From Polynucleobacter sp. MG-6-Vaara-E2 (lineage in GTDB: Bacteria; Pseudomonadota; Gammaproteobacteria; Burkholderiales; Burkholderiaceae): a stretch of DNA of 64,000 nucleotides. The stretch is taken from NCBI RefSeq assembly GCF_018687695.1, contig NZ_CP061303.1, positions 1,054,001 to 1,118,000 of the forward strand, read 5' to 3'. The notes below the pieces were generated by a model, which worked only from the letters and a program-made list of their open reading frames with translations, searched no databases and was not told where the DNA came from. Below are positions 7,732-15,981 of the stretch, in pieces. Within the stretch, counting starts at the first letter, position 1. The number at the start of each line of letters is the position of its first letter. The position numbers and the translations under genes are program-made.

Positions 7732-8748
7732 TTAGTTTTTCGTTTGATCAACTAATTTGTTCTTAGCAATCCAAGGCATCATCGCACGGAGTTTTGCGCC
7801 AACCACTTCGATGTCATGCTCAGCATTCAAACGGCGACGTGAAATCAATGTTGGAGCACCAGCTTTGTTCTCGAGGATGAAGCTCTTTGCATACTCACCA
7901 GTTTGAATGTCCTTCAAGCACTGACGCATTGCGTTCTTAGTATCTTCAGTAACAACACGTGGGCCGGTGACATACTCGCCATACTCAGCATTGTTAGAGA
8001 TAGAGTAGTTCATATTGGCAATACCGCCTTCGTAAATCAAGTCAACAATCAACTTGAGCTCATGCAAGCACTCAAAGTAAGCCATTTCAGGAGCGTAGCC
8101 TGCTTCAACCAAAGTTTCGAAGCCTGCTTTGATCAACTCTACTGCGCCACCGCACAAAACAGCTTGCTCACCGAACAAGTCAGTTTCGGTTTCTTCGCGG
8201 AAATTGGTTTCAATAATACCGGCACGACCACCACCGTTCGCAGTTGCATATGACAAAGCAACATCGCGAGCTGAACCAGATTTATCTTGGTAAACAGCGA
8301 TCAAATGAGGAACGCCACCACCTTGTGAATATGTGCCGCGTACAGTATGACCAGGAGCTTTTGGAGCAATCATGATTACGTCCAGGTCAGCGCGTGGCTG
8401 TACTTGACCGTAGTGCACGTTAAAACCGTGAGCAAAAGCGAGCGCTGCGCCCTGCTTAATATTGGCGTGCACTTCTTTGTTATAAACATCAGCAATTTGC
8501 TCGTCAGGTAACAACATCATGACTACGTCGGCATCTTTCACAGCTTCGCCAACTTCTTTCACTGTCAAACCTGCATTAGCAGCTTTGCTCCAGGAAGCGC
8601 CGTTCTTACGCAAACCAACAGTCACGTTACAGCCTGAATCCTTGAGGTTCAATGCATGTGCATGGCCTTGTGAACCGTAACCAATGATGGTGACTTTCTT
8701 GCCCTTAATGAGGGACAAATCTGCGTCTTTATCGTAAAAAACTTTCAT
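7732..8748 (-). CDS. ilvC: Ketol-acid reductoisomerase (NADP+)
   Basis: Second common enzyme of valine, isoleucine and leucine synthesis: Mg-dependent alkyl shift and NADPH reduction of acetolactate or acetohydroxybutyrate. It has 338 aa, the class I (short) form. The Rossmann motif IIGYGSQGHAHALNLKDSG is at about residues 21-39; IAPKAPGHTVR and the C-terminal metal-binding segment FGEQAVLCGG...EAGYAPEMAYFE are present. It is third gene of the ilvBHC run, 55 bases after ilvH. Confidence 0.98.
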   Translation of the reverse strand: MKVFYDKDADLSLIKGKKVTIIGYGSQGHAHALNLKDSGCNVTVGLRKNGASWSKAANAGLTVKEVGEAVKDADVVMMLLPDEQIADVYNKEVHANIKQGAALAFAHGFNVHYGQVQPRADLDVIMIAPKAPGHTVRGTYSQGGGVPHLIAVYQDKSGSARDVALSYATANGGGRAGIIETNFREETETDLFGEQAVLCGGAVELIKAGFETLVEAGYAPEMAYFECLHELKLIVDLIYEGGIANMNYSISNNAEYGEYVTGPRVVTEDTKNAMRQCLKDIQTGEYAKSFILENKAGAPTLISRRRLNAEHDIEVVGAKLRAMMPWIAKNKLVDQTKN

Positions 8749-8803
8749 GCTCTTTCCTTGTGTTGAAAAATATCGTTATTAGAGTAATAAATCAGTTAAA
8801 AAA

Positions 8804-9295
8804 TTAAACTTTCAAGATGCGTTCACCGCGACCAATTCCAGAGCCGCCTGAGCGAACTGTTTCCAGAATCGATGCACGATCGATCGAATCAATAAATGCA
8901 TCCAACTTAGCGCCATCACCAGTAAGCTCGATGGTGTAACTCTTATCAGTCACATCAATGATGCGACCACGAAAGATATCCGTAGTGCGCTTGAGCTCCT
9001 CACGCTCTTTACCAACTGCACGCACCTTAATCATCATGAGCTCACGCTCAATGTGCGGGCCTTCGCTCAAATCGAAGACCTTCACCACTTCAACCAAGCG
9101 GTTTAAGTGCTTTGTGATTTGCTCAATCACATCATCCGAACCAAAAGTTACGATGGTCATGCGAGAGAGGGATGGATCTTCAGTAGGTGCAACGCTTAAG
9201 GTATCAATGTTGTAACCACGTGCCGAGAACAAACCCACAACACGTGACAAAGCACCCGGCTCGTTCTCAATCAAGACAGAAATAATGTGTCGCAT
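8804..9295 (-). CDS. ilvH: Acetolactate synthase small (regulatory) subunit
   Basis: Regulatory subunit that binds valine through its N-terminal ACT domain and activates IlvB. It has 163 aa: ACT domain at residues about 2-75 (HIISVLIENEPGALSRVVGL, GYNIDTLSV) and a C-terminal small-subunit domain (GRIIDVTDKSYTIELTG). Its ATG overlaps the ilvB stop by one base (TAATG), showing translational coupling. Confidence 0.97.
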   Translation of the reverse strand: MRHIISVLIENEPGALSRVVGLFSARGYNIDTLSVAPTEDPSLSRMTIVTFGSDDVIEQITKHLNRLVEVVKVFDLSEGPHIERELMMIKVRAVGKEREELKRTTDIFRGRIIDVTDKSYTIELTGDGAKLDAFIDSIDRASILETVRSGGSGIGRGERILKV

Positions 9296-11079
9296 TACAG
9301 ATCCTCACTACCCAAAAGCATTTCAGTAATACCCTTACCTGCTTGGACCATAGGCCAAACGTTTTCTTCTGGGTCAGTCTGGAAATCCATAAACACTGTG
9401 CGATCTTTCAAGCGAATCGCTTCTTTGAGCGCGCCCTCAACATCAGATTTTTTCTCGATACGCATACCGACATGCCCAAAGGCTTCTGCCAACTTCACAA
9501 AGTCAGGCAATGAATCCATGTAGGAACTGGAATAGCGTTTGTTATAGGTAAGCTCCTGCCACTGACGAACCATACCGAGGTAACGGTTGTTCAATGACAC
9601 GATCTTCACTGGTGTGTTGTATTGCTTACAAGTGGAGAGCTCTTGAATACACATCTGGATTGAGCCTTCGCCAGTAATGGCAAATACATCCGTTTCAGGA
9701 AAAGCCTTCTTAATACCCATTGCGTATGGCAAGCCTACGCCCATGGTGCCAAGGCCACCAGAGTTAATCCAACGACGGGGTTTATCAAATTTATAGAACT
9801 GCGCGGCCCACATTTGATGTTGACCAACATCAGAAGTAATGATGGCATCACCACCTGTGAGCTCCCAAAGCTTCTGAACTACGTACTGTGGCTTCACAAT
9901 TTGTGATGCCTCATCATATTTCAAGCAATCTTTTTTGCGCCATTCGTTAATCTGATCCCACCAAGCGGCAATCTTGTCACCATTCTTGCGAGGACCAGCC
10001 GCTTTTAATTGCGCAGTCATTTCAACCAATACTTCTTTGAGGTTGCCAACGATAGGCACATCCACTTTCACGCGCTTAGAAATCACAGAAGGATCAATAT
10101 CAATGTGAATGATCTTGCGCGGATGACCAGCAAAGTGGGCAGTATTACCAATAACACGATCGTCAAAGCGCGCACCGATTGCAATCAATACATCGCTGTG
10201 TTGCATCGCCATATTGGCTTCATAGGTTCCATGCATACCGAGCATGCCCAAAAACTGCGGGCTGGTGCCTGGATAACCACCAAGACCCATCAGGGTGTTG
10301 GTAACGGGATAACCGAGAAGGTCAGCGAATTCTTTTAACTCCGGTGCTGCGTCAGCCAAAATGATGCCGCCACCGGTGTAGATATATGGGCGCTCAGCCT
10401 CTTGCAACAATGCAATCGCTTTACGGATTTGGCCACTATGCCCCTTGACTACCGGGTTATAGGAACGCATCTCCAAGGTTTCTGGGTATACGAATGGCGC
10501 TTTGGCTGCAGATACATCCTTAGGAATGTCGATCAACACAGGACCTGGGCGACCAGTTTGAGCAATGTGGAATGCCTTCTTCAAAACCAAGGGCAAATCT
10601 CGAACATCCTTCACGAGGAAGTTATGTTTAACCACAGGACGAGTAATACCAACTGTGTCGGCTTCTTGGAACGCGTCTTCACCAATTGCGTATGTTGGTA
10701 CGTTACCGCTGATGATCACCATGGGTATTGAATCAGTATATGCAGTAGCAATACCAGTCACCGCATTCGTCACACCTGGGCCGGAAGTAACTAATGCAAC
10801 ACCAACCTTACCGGTTGCGCGAGCATAGCCATCGGCGGCATGCACAGCAGCTTGTTCATGGCGAACCAAAATGTGCTCGAACTTGTCTTGTTTAAAAATT
10901 TCGTCGTAGATAAAGAGAACAGAACCGCCTGGGTAACCCCAGACATATTCAACACCCTCTTTGTGCAGTGCATGCACAAGCATTTCAGCACCAATCATTT
11001 CTGGAGGAGCTGCTACGGTATTTGGATTTGATTCTTTGTTAGCTTTATTAGCTAAAAATTCGGCGCTGCTTGTATTCAT
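9295..11079 (-). CDS. ilvB: Acetolactate synthase large (catalytic) subunit
   Basis: Thiamine-diphosphate and FAD enzyme that condenses pyruvate with pyruvate or 2-oxobutyrate, the first common step of branched-chain amino acid synthesis. It has 594 aa in three domains: Pyr (catalytic Glu in LVRHEQAAVHAADGYARA, about residue 75), central FAD/DHS-like domain, and PP. The ThDP motif reads GEGSIQM...NN, with Glu at the second position of the usual GDG. The ribosome site AAAGGA lies before the ATG. A 190-base upstream region carries a promoter and a long leader, indicating control before translation. Confidence 0.97.
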   Translation of the reverse strand: MNTSSAEFLANKANKESNPNTVAAPPEMIGAEMLVHALHKEGVEYVWGYPGGSVLFIYDEIFKQDKFEHILVRHEQAAVHAADGYARATGKVGVALVTSGPGVTNAVTGIATAYTDSIPMVIISGNVPTYAIGEDAFQEADTVGITRPVVKHNFLVKDVRDLPLVLKKAFHIAQTGRPGPVLIDIPKDVSAAKAPFVYPETLEMRSYNPVVKGHSGQIRKAIALLQEAERPYIYTGGGIILADAAPELKEFADLLGYPVTNTLMGLGGYPGTSPQFLGMLGMHGTYEANMAMQHSDVLIAIGARFDDRVIGNTAHFAGHPRKIIHIDIDPSVISKRVKVDVPIVGNLKEVLVEMTAQLKAAGPRKNGDKIAAWWDQINEWRKKDCLKYDEASQIVKPQYVVQKLWELTGGDAIITSDVGQHQMWAAQFYKFDKPRRWINSGGLGTMGVGLPYAMGIKKAFPETDVFAITGEGSIQMCIQELSTCKQYNTPVKIVSLNNRYLGMVRQWQELTYNKRYSSSYMDSLPDFVKLAEAFGHVGMRIEKKSDVEGALKEAIRLKDRTVFMDFQTDPEENVWPMVQAGKGITEMLLGSEDL

Positions 11080-11208
11080 TTTCTTTCGTCCTTTGCAATT
11101 TTCGGCAAAAAATTGTTTGGTCTGTTCTATCTCCTGCTTATGGCCTGAGTTCGAACGGCGCTGCTACCGGAAAAACCACTTCTTGAATGAGAATCTAGGT
11201 AGTAAGCC
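11080..11208 (-). promoter_or_regulatory. Long, probably structured leader of ilvB
   Basis: If the promoter at 11215-11242 is used, the ilvB mRNA has about 130 untranslated bases. Within it, CTACC and GGTAG can pair around CAAGAAGTGGTTTTTCC, GTTCGAAC is a palindrome, and CAATTTT / AAAATTG form a hairpin just before the ribosome site AAAGGA. A 13-codon frame starting GTG GTT TTT CCG GTA (rich in Val, ending CTC AGG CCA TAA) runs through the centre and might be an attenuator peptide. No strong terminator with a T-run is evident. The leader may belong to a described betaproteobacterial ilv leader RNA family; this was not tested. Confidence 0.45.
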
Positions 11209-11214
11209 CTATAT

Positions 11215-11242
11215 TCTATAGCAATCCCCTAAAATGGCTCAA
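11215..11242 (-). promoter_or_regulatory. Candidate sigma-70 promoter of ilvBHC
   Basis: On the minus strand, TTGAGC (11237-11242) is separated by 16 bases from TATAGA (11215-11220). It is a reasonable -35/-10 pair in the only intergenic space ahead of the ilv block. It lies within about 55 bases of the divergent ECF sigma gene start, so both promoters are close. Confidence 0.5.
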
Positions 11243-11271
11243 TTCTTACCGATTCAGGTGTAATCGATTGC

Positions 11272-11841
11272 ATGGCATCAGCCCAAGAACTATCTGACTT
11301 TTTGAGTAGCATCGAGCAGCGCGCCTTTAAGCAGGCGGTGTATGCCGTTCGCGATGACGATGCCGCCCTAGATATCGTTCAAGACGCCATGATCAAGCTG
11401 GCTGAGAAATACGGCGATAGGCCAGCTGCTGAATTGCCTCTAGTTTTCACCAGAATCTTGCAAAACCGCATCCATGACTGGTTTCGACGCCAAAAAGTCA
11501 GAAACGCCTGGGTCACACTTTTTTCTAGCTTGAGCAGAAAAAGCGATGAAAACGACGATTTTGACCCCTTGGAGTCACTTTCCGCCCCGGATGACAGTGA
11601 AATTCACCAAGATGGGTCACAAAAGCTAGAACAAAGTCAGCTTTTACAGGCTTTGGAGTCGGAAATAGCTAAATTACCTGTGCGTCAACGAGAAGCCTTC
11701 CTGATGCGTTATTGGGATGAGCTAAGCATTACTGAAACTGCCAAAGCGATGAGTTGTAGTGAAGGCAGTGTCAAAACCCATTGTTCGAGAGCAACACAAA
11801 CCTTAGCTAAAGCATTGAAATTAAAAGGAATTACCCTGTGA
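11272..11841 (+). CDS. RNA polymerase sigma factor, ECF family
   Basis: A 189-aa sigma-70 family factor. Region 2 is at residues about 15-75 (AVRDDDAALDIVQDAMIKLA, then FTRILQNRIHDWFRRQK). An acidic linker follows (about residues 95-125), then region 4 with HTH (LPVRQREAFLMRYWDELSIT, EGSVKTHCSRATQTLAKAL). It directs RNA polymerase to alternative promoters. The downstream DUF3619 gene overlaps its stop by 4 bases, the position where an anti-sigma factor is usually encoded. Confidence 0.93.
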   Translation: MASAQELSDFLSSIEQRAFKQAVYAVRDDDAALDIVQDAMIKLAEKYGDRPAAELPLVFTRILQNRIHDWFRRQKVRNAWVTLFSSLSRKSDENDDFDPLESLSAPDDSEIHQDGSQKLEQSQLLQALESEIAKLPVRQREAFLMRYWDELSITETAKAMSCSEGSVKTHCSRATQTLAKALKLKGITL

Positions 11842-12299
11842 AACACCTTGATGAAACCCTAAGCCAGATCCAAGCGGACCGATTTGGTCGAGCGAGTGCC
11901 GCCCTGTTGACCCAAGGCGCTCAAAGCCTGCCTGCCGGTATTAAAGACCGTCTTCATGCTGCTCGCATGAAAGCACTCTCTGTTCGCAAGGCTGAAAAGG
12001 TGCGTGCTCAAAAGCCTGTTTTTGCTGGCTCGATGGGCAATTTTTCCTCAGGCTCAAATGGCCTGTGGGATACCGTTAGCTGGGTAGCGCCTTTGGTCGT
12101 TCTGGTATTTGGTCTCATTGGTATTGGGCAGTGGCAAAACGATTCACGCATCACCGACATTGCTGAAGTAGATGCTGCACTTCTGACAGACGATGTTCCA
12201 CCAGACGCTTATGCTGATAGTGGCTTTATGGCCTTCCTTAAAAATGGTCCTCTGTCCGACTCTGAAGATAATGCTTCTGATTTATCTCCGAGCAAATAA
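11838..12299 (+). CDS. DUF3619 family membrane protein, possible anti-sigma factor
   Basis: 153 aa, GTG start overlapping the sigma factor stop (GTGA). The N-terminal part (residues about 1-70) is cytoplasmic-looking and helical with KHLDETLSQIQADRFGRASA, a single membrane span follows at about 77-97 (VSWVAPLVVLVFGLIGIGQW), and the C-terminal 55 residues are acidic and would be periplasmic. This topology and position resemble anti-sigma factors, but no zinc-binding anti-sigma motif is seen. The family label DUF3619 is from memory of the pattern; the anti-sigma role is inference. Confidence 0.7.
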   Translation: MKHLDETLSQIQADRFGRASAALLTQGAQSLPAGIKDRLHAARMKALSVRKAEKVRAQKPVFAGSMGNFSSGSNGLWDTVSWVAPLVVLVFGLIGIGQWQNDSRITDIAEVDAALLTDDVPPDAYADSGFMAFLKNGPLSDSEDNASDLSPSK

Positions 12300-12310
12300 T
12301 TCAACATTCA

Positions 12311-12928
12311 ATGCTTTCAACATTGAAGTCTCTCGCTAACAACGCCATGGTTGCGGTGATAGCAGCCATCTTTGTATTGTGTGCGCCAATGAGCCACGCA
12401 CAAACAGCTGGTGGCAGTGCGCATGGCAAAACAACCGCCATTCCCTTGAAGGCGCCCGACGGTACTTGGGATGGCTTAAATCCCGCTCAACAAAAAATTC
12501 TGGCACCACTTGAAAGCGACTGGGATTACATGCTCCCCGATAGTCGCAAGAAGTGGATATACATTGCTAACTTCTATCCCAAAATGAGCGCCCAGGATCA
12601 AGAGCGACTTCAGTCTCGCATGACGAGCTGGTCTAACCTCTCACAAAAAGATCGCCGCATTGCTCGTGAAAATTATTTAGCCAGCCTTAAGTTTCCAGCA
12701 GAGAAAAAAGCGGAAGCCTGGAGTGCATATCAAAAGCTTAGTGATGAACAAAAGAAAAAGCTTGCGGATATGGAGGCTAAGAAGAAGCCAAACGCAATTA
12801 ATGCTCCTACCTTGCAGCAACACACTATCAAACAAGAAACTACTCCCCCGCCGCCGGCACCGAGACCACGCGCAGTAGTTCCTGAAGCCGCACCCGCTCC
12901 TGCGCCCGCTAGCACTGAGTCACAATAA
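12311..12928 (+). CDS. DUF3106 family exported protein
   Basis: 205 aa with a signal peptide (hydrophobic 10-28, cleavage near SHAQT). The mature part has the repeat-like W/L/R pattern of DUF3106: WDGLNPAQQKILAPLESDWD, RKKWIYIANFYPKMSAQDQE, RMTSWSNLSQKDRRIARENY. A highly charged helix follows, then a Pro/Ala-rich tail (about 170-205) that may span the periplasm or be disordered. It lies 11 bases after the DUF3619 gene, likely in one operon. The molecular function is unknown; a periplasmic role linked to the ECF system is plausible. Confidence 0.75.
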   Translation: MLSTLKSLANNAMVAVIAAIFVLCAPMSHAQTAGGSAHGKTTAIPLKAPDGTWDGLNPAQQKILAPLESDWDYMLPDSRKKWIYIANFYPKMSAQDQERLQSRMTSWSNLSQKDRRIARENYLASLKFPAEKKAEAWSAYQKLSDEQKKKLADMEAKKKPNAINAPTLQQHTIKQETTPPPPAPRPRAVVPEAAPAPAPASTESQ

Positions 12929-12949
12929 GCATTTGAGCTACCTAGCTTT

Positions 12950-13486
12950 ATGACGCCTGCTGAATTAAATGCTTTACCGTCTCCAAACTTTTGGCGCCGC
13001 GTATCTTGTTGTCTTTACGAACAACTGGTTTTGCTTGGTGTAGTCGCGCTGACATTCCTACTTCCCAATCTTGGCTTGGGAATTTTGTTTGGCGTAGCAT
13101 TACCAAGCTGGCTCACTTTCTTATATCTCTATGCAGTGCTCGGCGTGTACTTTGTTTGGTATTGGACTAAGTCTGGTCAAACCCTCGCCATGCAGACATG
13201 GCGTGTACGTATGATTGGCGGCAATGGCTTTAACTTGAGTCGTCGTCAAGCTTTGTGGCGTTATATCTATGGATCACTCTGGATTATTCCCTGCATTATT
13301 TTGCAATGGATACTACATCTTGAGAAATGGCAAATTATTGAGATGCTATTTACAACTGCCCTCCTCTTTTGGCCACTCAGTATTTATTTGGATCGTCGAG
13401 AACCCAGCTTACGTCAGAGTCTTCCAGATCGCCTTGCAGGCTCAAGATTGGTTGAGCTACCAAAGAATCTCGTTACGCTCTCCTAA
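12950..13486 (+). CDS. RDD family membrane protein
   Basis: 178 aa inner-membrane protein with three to four spans. The RDD features are present: FWRRVSCCLYEQLVLLGVVA at residues about 12-31 (Arg at the start of helix 1, Asp position replaced by Glu), GQTLAMQTWRVRMIGGNG, and SRRQALWRYIYGSLW. RDD proteins are of uncertain function; some have been linked to ion antiport. It is the last gene of the ECF sigma cluster, 21 bases after DUF3106, and convergent with the FtsX-like permease. Confidence 0.82.
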   Translation: MTPAELNALPSPNFWRRVSCCLYEQLVLLGVVALTFLLPNLGLGILFGVALPSWLTFLYLYAVLGVYFVWYWTKSGQTLAMQTWRVRMIGGNGFNLSRRQALWRYIYGSLWIIPCIILQWILHLEKWQIIEMLFTTALLFWPLSIYLDRREPSLRQSLPDRLAGSRLVELPKNLVTLS

Positions 13487-13500
13487 GGTACCTGGAGCAC

Positions 13501-15981
13501 CTAGGCCTCTCGCAAACATTCCACTGCAGTAGCAGCTTGGATTCGATTCTGAAAACGATATCCCGCAGCTAGTGAAGCCACTACTCCAAAGGTTATTCCC
13601 ATGAGAATAGATTGCGCAAAGGCATTAAATTCAATCTCCATCACGTAGCGACCTAAGACCCAAGCGGCCGCTCCTGCCGCAATACCTGCTAACAAGCCGG
13701 CCGCCAAACCAATTAGCAGTAACTCCATCCGAGCAATCTGACTTAATACAGAACGTGATGCTCCCATTGCTTTTAAGAGAGCAGCATTTCTGAAGCGCTC
13801 ATCTTGCGTTGCTGCTATCGCTGCGATCAAGACGAGAATAGCGGCGATGATCGTAAATGCAAATAACAGACCTAGTGCTGCTGATAACTTATTCAAGACC
13901 TCTTGAATCTGCTGTAGGGATGCAGATACGTCCACTAGAGTTAAGTTGGGATAGGCTTGGCTTAACTCAAAATCCAAAATGTCTTTATTGGGGTTTTGAT
14001 AGTACGAGGTGATCCAAGATGCAGGCATGCCACTGAGTTGTGCTGGAGGCATGATGACAAAGAAATTGACCCTCATCGACCCCCAATCTAATTTACGCAG
14101 CGATGTAATGGGCGCACTAACCTTCTCGCCCGCCACCTCAAAAGCAATTTGATCGCCCAGCTTGAGCTTGAGTGTCTTAGCAATTCCGGCTTCCATTGAT
14201 ATTTGCGGGCTTGTGCCTTGAATCCATTCACCTGAAACAATGCGGTTACCCAATGGCAATTGATCTGTGTATGACAGGTTAAATTCTCGATCAACTAAAC
14301 GCCGCGCGTTTTCTTCAGAGTAATCGACTGGGGCAACTTCGCGGCCATTGACTTCAATCAAGCGGCCTCTGACCATAGGATAGAACTCAGGCTTAGTTAC
14401 ACCACCCTTCTGCAGCGCTTGAGTGATACCGTCTTTTTGATCTCCTTGAATATTGATCATGAAGCGATTAGGAGCATCAGTAGGGATATTGCCTTGCCAG
14501 GTGCTCAATAAATCTTGGCGCAAGAGCAAAATCATTAAGATAGCCATGATGGCTATACCCAAAGCAGTGATTTGCATCACTGCAAATCCAGCGCGACGAC
14601 CCATCGCAGTGAAGGTAAAGCGTATTGCAAAGCTATTAGCACTAACTTTAGATACTAACCAAAGAATGCAACGCGCAGTTGCTGCAAAAATGAAAATTGC
14701 GGCAGCAAAACTGAAACCCACCCAAAGCGCCAACTTGCCATCCTTGGCGGCGACCCAAATTAAAATAGCGCAAGTAAACAATGACAACAGAGCAAGCCAA
14801 ACCGTAGCCATAGTTGCTAATTCAAACTCTTTACGTATGAGTCGCATGGGTGAAACATTTACCAGACTTAATAATGGTGGTCCAGCGAATGCAAACAGAA
14901 ATACCCAAGTAAATACGATGCTCCACAACATTGGAGTGAGTGAAACTGAGGGCAAGTTAGCTACCATCAGATTGCCAAGCAATCCTGTGAGTAGCTCCTG
15001 AATAAGATAACCAAATACTGACCCCACTGCAGCAGCAAAGACTCCAAGCGACAATAAGGTCGTCACTTGTTTTTTCAGTATTACACCCCTGGTGGCGCCA
15101 AAACATTTCAGCGCGGCACAGGCATCAGCCTGACCCACCATATAGCGTCTTGCAGATAAGGCAATCGCAACTGCCGCAATCATGGCCGTTAGTAGAGCAA
15201 CCAAAGATAGAAATTGCTCTGCCCTCTCTAGCGTTTTACGCATGATTGGCTGGGCGTTTTCGAGTGTCTCAATCCGGAGACCGCGAAGGTTTTCACTTTC
15301 GATATGGGTGCTGGCCCATTTTTGATAGGCAGCGATCTGCTCATCTGGTCCAGCCAATAGCAGACGATAGGTGACGCGACTACCTAGGCCAATCAGTCCG
15401 GTCGATTGAAGATCTTCCAAGGACATCATGACCCTAGGTGCAAAATTCATAAAACCAGCACCTCGGTCTAACTCACGCATCAAGACTCCAGCAATGACAA
15501 ATTGCCGGCCCCCAAGACGCACTGAATCACCCAACTGGGCATGCAGATTGTTTAATAGCGCAGGCTCTACGTAAACGGTGCCCCTCATTAAGCTGGAGGA
15601 CATTACCTGCTGACTTGACTCCACTTGTAGAGAGCCACGTAGTGGGTACTTAGGGCTGACTGCCTTAATCGAGGCCAATTTACTGTGTGAGCCCACAGTT
15701 GCCATACTCGGAAATACGACCGTTTGCGCAATCTGCAGTTGTCCATCTTGCGCCTCCTGAAGAAAGCGCTCAGATAAAGGTTGATCAGATGCAATCAGGA
15801 GGTCAGAAGCAAGTAACTGGCGCGCATCAAATTCAAATGCCCGATGCATTCGGTCGGCTAAAAAGCTCACACTGGTCATTGCGCTCACCGAAGTGATGAG
15901 TGCAAGCAATAACCATTTCAGCTCTTTAGAGCGAAGATCTTGCCGCAAGCCTCGCAGAAGGCTAGTCAAGAAATAGGTCAA
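13501..15981 (-). CDS. FtsX-like ABC transporter permease (YbbP-type)
   Basis: 826-aa inner-membrane permease of the MacB/FtsX/LolC superfamily in the large ten-span YbbP arrangement: one N-terminal span, a large periplasmic domain (about residues 45-250), three spans, a central pair of spans, a second periplasmic domain (about 500-680), then three C-terminal spans. Duplicated FtsX cores are seen at LVALLTAMIAAVAIALSARR...ALKCFGATRGVI and AILVLIAAIAATQDERFRNA...LLKAMGASR. Such permeases normally pair with an ABC ATPase encoded next door; none is adjacent here. It overlaps the upstream SDR gene by 4 bases. The substrate is unknown. Confidence 0.88.
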   Translation of the reverse strand: MTYFLTSLLRGLRQDLRSKELKWLLLALITSVSAMTSVSFLADRMHRAFEFDARQLLASDLLIASDQPLSERFLQEAQDGQLQIAQTVVFPSMATVGSHSKLASIKAVSPKYPLRGSLQVESSQQVMSSSLMRGTVYVEPALLNNLHAQLGDSVRLGGRQFVIAGVLMRELDRGAGFMNFAPRVMMSLEDLQSTGLIGLGSRVTYRLLLAGPDEQIAAYQKWASTHIESENLRGLRIETLENAQPIMRKTLERAEQFLSLVALLTAMIAAVAIALSARRYMVGQADACAALKCFGATRGVILKKQVTTLLSLGVFAAAVGSVFGYLIQELLTGLLGNLMVANLPSVSLTPMLWSIVFTWVFLFAFAGPPLLSLVNVSPMRLIRKEFELATMATVWLALLSLFTCAILIWVAAKDGKLALWVGFSFAAAIFIFAATARCILWLVSKVSANSFAIRFTFTAMGRRAGFAVMQITALGIAIMAILMILLLRQDLLSTWQGNIPTDAPNRFMINIQGDQKDGITQALQKGGVTKPEFYPMVRGRLIEVNGREVAPVDYSEENARRLVDREFNLSYTDQLPLGNRIVSGEWIQGTSPQISMEAGIAKTLKLKLGDQIAFEVAGEKVSAPITSLRKLDWGSMRVNFFVIMPPAQLSGMPASWITSYYQNPNKDILDFELSQAYPNLTLVDVSASLQQIQEVLNKLSAALGLLFAFTIIAAILVLIAAIAATQDERFRNAALLKAMGASRSVLSQIARMELLLIGLAAGLLAGIAAGAAAWVLGRYVMEIEFNAFAQSILMGITFGVVASLAAGYRFQNRIQAATAVECLREA

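Noticed and set aside
14453..15001. 182-codon plus-strand frame
   Set aside because: Antisense to the FtsX-like permease; basic, low-complexity composition typical of shadow frames.
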